This document shows, piece by piece, positions 60,550-64,000 of a stretch of 64,000 nucleotides of DNA. Position numbers and translations under genes: made by a program. The notes beneath the pieces are model-generated. The model searched no databases, was not told the origin of the DNA, and worked only from the letters and a program-made list of their open reading frames with translations. The stretch is from an uncultured Lachnospiraceae bacterium. GTDB taxonomy: Bacteria; Bacillota; Clostridia; Lachnospirales; Lachnospiraceae. The stretch lies in the NCBI GenBank assembly GCA_947173945.1, contig CAMWGV010000001.1, forward strand, positions 82,747-146,746, given 5' to 3'. How positions within the stretch are numbered: the stretch's first letter is position 1; every line of letters starts with the position of its first letter.

Positions 60550-62340
60550 ATGAATGTTTCGGAATTTATTTTTGATTTTTTTTCCCAAAAAGGAATTGAC
60601 ACTGCATTTATGGTAACGGGTGGGCAAGCAATGTGGCTGAACGATGCTATCGGAAAAAGTGGAAAGTATAATATTATTTGTACACATCACGAGCAGAGTG
60701 CAACTATGTCAGCAGATGCTTATGGAAGAATTAAAAATAAACCTGCATTGGCACTTGTGACGGCTGGTCCGGGTAGTGTGAATGCAATGAATGGAGTAGT
60801 AGGCGGATATACAGATTCATCACCAATGATAATTATTTCCGGACAGGCTGCACTTTCATTTGTCCAATATCAGGAGGAAACTAAAATACGTCAGCATGGA
60901 GTACAGGGAATCAATATCAAACCGTTAGTAGAGAATGTTGTAAAATATTTTATAACAATAGATGACGCACAAAAAACCGAATATTATTTGGAAAAGGCAT
61001 ATCAGGAAGCCACATCCGGACGTCCGGGACCGGTATGGGTAGATGTTCCGTTGGATATTCAGAATACACAGGTTGACTTGAAATACATGGAAAAATATGA
61101 TTCTGAAGAAGAGTCTGAAGGCAGAATTGGTTTATTGCAGGCGGTAAAGCAAGCATATAAACTTTTAGAGGCAGCAAAAAGACCGGTTTTTCTGGTTGGT
61201 CAGGGAGTTAGCCTTGCAGGTGCCAGAGAATTATTTTATGAATATGTTAACAAGGTTAGAATACCGGTAATTACGGCCAGGTTAGGTATTGATCTTATTG
61301 AATCAGATAATGATTTATATGTTGGCAGACCTGGCAACTATGGAGAGCGAGCAGCTAACTTAGCTATTCAAAACGCAGATGTTATAATTTCCGTAGGCTG
61401 TCGTCTGGCATCATCCTTGGTAGGTCATGCTCCGAAAGAATTTGGTAAACATGCATATATTTATGTGGTTGACATTGATCAGAAGGAATTGGATAAACCA
61501 GGTGTGAAAATTGACTATAAGGTTAAACTTGATTGTAAGGCTTTCTTTGAAGGGATGAGTAGTAAACTGGAAGAACATCTTCTGCCATCATATGAAGAGT
61601 GGATTCAAGTGACTCAAAAATGGAAGAAGAATTATCCTGTATGTGACCCTGAATATAAGAATCAGAAACCCGTAAATTCATATTATTTTATTGACAAATT
61701 ATCACAGTTTGCAAAGAATGATGCTGCGATTATGGTAGATACCGGTTCCTGTTTCCATGTAGCATGTCAAACATGGAAAATAAAAAAGGGCCAAAAATAT
61801 CTGACTACAGGCGGGCTTTCCTCTATGGGTTATTGGTGTGCAGGAATTGGGGCATGTATGGCAAATGATAGGAAGGAAACAATCGTAATTACAGGTGATG
61901 GAAGCCTTCAGATGAATCTGCAGGAATTTGCAGTTATCAAACATAATAATTTGCCAATTAAGACATTTGTACTTAATAACAATGGGTATCTGCTAATACG
62001 TCATACCCAACGTAATTTTATGGAGGATCGATTTGTTGGTGAGAGTCCTGCTTCAGGCGTTTGGTGTCCAGATACGTTAAGGATTGCTGAAGCATACGGA
62101 ATTAAGGCAGTTCGTATAGAATCTGTTGATGAAATAGATCAAAAAATAAAGGAAGTATTAGAGTATAGCGGACCTGTGGTATGTGAGGTTATGACTCCGG
62201 AATGGCAATTATTGATTCCAAGAATTGCCTCAGATAAGCTTCCGGATGGAACACTTCGTTCCAGAGATTATGAGGATATGTTCCCTTACCTTGATCCGGA
62301 GGAACTGAAAGCTCAGATGGTGGCTGAGAATGGGAAATAA
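60550..62340 (+). CDS. ThDP-dependent acetolactate synthase-like lyase, YerE-type candidate
   Basis: Enzyme of the acetohydroxyacid synthase family, 596 residues, with the catalytic Glu48 (THHEQSATMSADAYGRIKN), the central domain (GPVWVDVPLDIQN; VFLVGQGVSLAG) and the ThDP motif GDGSLQMNLQEFAVIKHNNL, then PIKTFVLNNNGYL (from about 449). No small regulatory subunit or other ilv genes are near. Beside RfbF and RfbH it resembles YerE, which adds a two-carbon unit to a 3,6-dideoxy-4-hexulose in yersiniose synthesis. AGGAGGT precedes the ATG. Confidence 0.8.
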   Translation: MNVSEFIFDFFSQKGIDTAFMVTGGQAMWLNDAIGKSGKYNIICTHHEQSATMSADAYGRIKNKPALALVTAGPGSVNAMNGVVGGYTDSSPMIIISGQAALSFVQYQEETKIRQHGVQGINIKPLVENVVKYFITIDDAQKTEYYLEKAYQEATSGRPGPVWVDVPLDIQNTQVDLKYMEKYDSEEESEGRIGLLQAVKQAYKLLEAAKRPVFLVGQGVSLAGARELFYEYVNKVRIPVITARLGIDLIESDNDLYVGRPGNYGERAANLAIQNADVIISVGCRLASSLVGHAPKEFGKHAYIYVVDIDQKELDKPGVKIDYKVKLDCKAFFEGMSSKLEEHLLPSYEEWIQVTQKWKKNYPVCDPEYKNQKPVNSYYFIDKLSQFAKNDAAIMVDTGSCFHVACQTWKIKKGQKYLTTGGLSSMGYWCAGIGACMANDRKETIVITGDGSLQMNLQEFAVIKHNNLPIKTFVLNNNGYLLIRHTQRNFMEDRFVGESPASGVWCPDTLRIAEAYGIKAVRIESVDEIDQKIKEVLEYSGPVVCEVMTPEWQLLIPRIASDKLPDGTLRSRDYEDMFPYLDPEELKAQMVAENGK

Positions 62341-63250
62341 GAATACAGGAGTGGTGGTGACGGGTGCAACCAGTATGATAGGGATTGCACTCATTGAAGA
62401 ATGTGTAAAAAATAATATTCCTGTAGCTGCCATTATACGTCCACATACAAAACGTATCAGTAGATTACCTAAAACAAATTTAATAACAATATATGAGTCG
62501 GAACTATGTGAATTGTCAAAGGTTGATATACAATCCGGTTCATGGGACGTGTTTTATCACCTTGCATGGAGTGACACTGGAAAAGATACAAGAGATAATC
62601 CGAATTTGCAGGAAAAAAATATAAAGTATACATTAGATGCTGTAAATCTTGCAGAAAAGTTGGGCTGTACTACGTTTATCGGAGCTGGTTCGCAGGCAGA
62701 ATATGGACCGGTGGATGGGGTGATTTTTCCGGATACAAAGACAAATCCTGTTATAGCATATGGAATGGCGAAGGAAGCTTCCCGTATGCTTAGTTCAAGA
62801 CTGTGTGATATATATGGGATAAAACATATTTGGGGAAGGATATTCTCTGTTTATGGACGCTATGATAATGAGGGAACAATGCTTGTGTACGCAATAAAAA
62901 AATTACTATCAGGGGAAACGGCTGAATTTTCCACAGCAAGCCAGCCGTGGGATTATCTCAATGAGTGTGATGCGGGAAGAGCTTTGTATTTGTTAGGCAA
63001 GAGTGAGAATGCAAAAGGAACATACTGTATTGCCTTTGGCAAAAGCAGGCCTTTAAAGGAATATATTTTGGAATTGGGAAGACAGCTGGGGGCTGTTGAT
63101 AGATTAATATTTGCTAAGCAAGGAGAAAAAAAGGATGTGGGGATTCAGGCAAATATTGATAAATTGAAAAGGGATACAGGTTTTGTACCGGAGGTTTCTT
63201 TTTCGGCTGGGATTCAAAAGATGATAAGCGCATATACGGAAAATATATAA
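62330..63250 (+). CDS. NAD-dependent epimerase/reductase (extended SDR), YerF-type candidate
   Basis: A 306-residue extended short-chain dehydrogenase with VVVTGATSMIGIALIEECVK (GxxxxxG, residues 12-18), HLAWSDTG, a catalytic YGMAKE (Y144, K148) and GRIFSVYGRYDNEGTMLVYA. It could reduce the keto group of the branched sugar (YerF role) or act as a 4-reductase or epimerase on a nucleotide sugar. It does not look like CDP-glucose 4,6-dehydratase. The start overlaps the lyase gene by 11 bp. Confidence 0.75.
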   Translation: MGNKNTGVVVTGATSMIGIALIEECVKNNIPVAAIIRPHTKRISRLPKTNLITIYESELCELSKVDIQSGSWDVFYHLAWSDTGKDTRDNPNLQEKNIKYTLDAVNLAEKLGCTTFIGAGSQAEYGPVDGVIFPDTKTNPVIAYGMAKEASRMLSSRLCDIYGIKHIWGRIFSVYGRYDNEGTMLVYAIKKLLSGETAEFSTASQPWDYLNECDAGRALYLLGKSENAKGTYCIAFGKSRPLKEYILELGRQLGAVDRLIFAKQGEKKDVGIQANIDKLKRDTGFVPEVSFSAGIQKMISAYTENI

Positions 63251-63308
63251 AAAGATATGTATTTTATACATCTTGTATGACAAGAAATAATGAATATAGG
63301 AGTGCTTT

Positions 63309-64000
63309 ATGGATAATGGTGCAGCTTTAAAATATGAACAGGGAATCGCTCTTTTTGAGGAAGGACGCTATGAGGAGGCAGTTGCATGTTTTATTTGTGC
63401 ATATGAGAGTGACTATATGCAGGCTGAAATACTTCAGAACATTTATAATTGTTTTGTCATTCCTAATATTCAGGAATTTCAGGATAATTATAATGTGACC
63501 GGTGTTGAACGATATGGTATTATATGTGAGGACACCGTTATTGATTTTATTCCGGTTGCAGAATATACATTTTATATCTGGCATAGAAAACAGGAAAAAT
63601 TTATAGGGCTGCTTGATGTCTCGGATATGAAAAAGCCTGTAAGTAAAAGCTTTCAAAGCTTATTTATAACTGATCGATGCAATATTGAAGATATGCTGGA
63701 TTTGTTAACGCAGAAAAACTGGAGTAATGTATATATATTGCTTCAGGGACAGGAGTCAGAGCTTCTTTCCTTTTGTAAGCTGCCACTTTTTTTCACACGG
63801 TATTTAAAGGATGCCGTATTTTTCAAATCGGAGAAAGAATTAAAGTCATATTTTAAAAATAGTGAAAATTATCTTCCACACAAAATGTGCACTGATAATG
63901 AACAATATTATAATGCTTTATTTGAAGAAATACATAATGAAAGAATTAATGAAGTAGGTGAGGAGAGAAACAATATATTCCTGTCTGTTTGTATCCCGAC
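63309..64000 (+). CDS. Glycosyltransferase gene with helical N-terminal region, cut by window end
   Basis: An open frame from ATG 63309 (AGGAG 6 bp upstream) to the window end without a stop, at least 230 residues. It starts with a TPR-like repeat (ALKYEQGIALFEEGRYEEAV), followed by about 170 residues I do not recognise, and ends in FLSVCIPT, the usual first strand of a family 2 glycosyltransferase. A GT2 domain should follow outside the window. It may add one of the sugars made by this cluster. The call depends on the last eight residues. Confidence 0.6.
   Translation, partial: MDNGAALKYEQGIALFEEGRYEEAVACFICAYESDYMQAEILQNIYNCFVIPNIQEFQDNYNVTGVERYGIICEDTVIDFIPVAEYTFYIWHRKQEKFIGLLDVSDMKKPVSKSFQSLFITDRCNIEDMLDLLTQKNWSNVYILLQGQESELLSFCKLPLFFTRYLKDAVFFKSEKELKSYFKNSENYLPHKMCTDNEQYYNALFEEIHNERINEVGEERNNIFLSVCIP

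Noticed and set aside
60550..62340. Housekeeping branched-chain amino acid synthase IlvB
   Set aside because: No ilvN-type small subunit or ilvC/ilvD nearby; context is a CDP-dideoxyhexose cluster.
1..64000. CRISPR arrays, tRNA/rRNA genes, IS elements or prophage genes
   Set aside because: No regular short repeats, cloverleaf genes, transposase or phage motifs were seen on reading.

Overview
The window is AT-rich and every convincing gene lies on the + strand. It suggests a motile Gram-positive Firmicute, most likely of the Lachnospiraceae (Roseburia, Agathobacter or Butyrivibrio type). The grounds are the mbl-flhO-flhP gene order, the comFC-yvyF-flgM-flgN-flgK-flgL-fliW-csrA order known from Bacillus and Clostridia, a short flagellin with a sigma-D promoter and a CsrA-binding leader, and several Maf flagellin glycosyltransferases beside a pseudaminic acid operon. 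No rRNA, tRNA, CRISPR array, transposase or phage gene was seen.

Region 1 (1-17048) is the flagellar supercluster. It holds the 3' part of an MreB/Mbl gene, two rod proteins (FlhO, FlhP), a FlgJ-type rod-binding protein, recD2, comFC and yvyF. After a terminator come flgM, flgN, two different tandem flgK genes, flgL, fliW, csrA, flaG, fliD, fliS and a FliT-like gene.

Region 2 (17010-20107) is a near-perfect tandem duplication of about 1.5 kb. Each copy carries a sigma-D promoter, a structured leader with GGA-loop hairpins (CsrA sites), a 271-residue flagellin, a terminator and a 106-residue protein of unknown function. An 84-bp scar between the copies is a mosaic of fragments of the downstream maf gene and the upstream fliT-like gene. 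It shows that a larger unit was once duplicated and then trimmed.

Region 3 (20104-43933) is a flagellin glycosylation island. It has four Maf (DUF115/MptE-like) glycosyltransferases, a LicD-type fusion protein, a complete CMP-pseudaminic acid set (pseB, methylase, pseH, pseC, pseF, pseI, pseG), a second nonulosonate set (ptmE, legI/neuB, legG/neuC, legF/neuA, legH/neuD; no legB or legC seen), and a methyltransferase, a glycosyltransferase and an FkbM methyltransferase.

Region 4 (44062-51968) starts with a sigma-A-like promoter. It encodes a polysaccharide deacetylase, an acyl carrier protein, an AMP-dependent ligase, an iron alcohol dehydrogenase, a LuxE-LuxC fusion (acyl activation and reduction), a VOC protein and an acetyltransferase-like protein. 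Together these look like a route from a carboxylic acid to an aldehyde or alcohol.

Region 5 (52080-64000) combines a phosphonate pathway with a sugar pathway. The phosphonate genes are a three-domain nucleotidyltransferase/TagD-like/PEP mutase fusion, a phosphonopyruvate decarboxylase and a phosphonoacetaldehyde reductase, predicted to make 2-hydroxyethylphosphonate. The sugar genes are RfbF and RfbH, then acetaldehyde dehydrogenase, 4-hydroxy-2-oxovalerate aldolase, a ThDP-dependent lyase and an SDR, which look like a branched-chain 3,6-dideoxyhexose route. A glycosyltransferase gene is cut by the window end. The most interesting hypothesis is that nonulosonates, a branched sugar and a nucleotide-activated phosphonate are all made for decoration of flagellin or another surface glycan.
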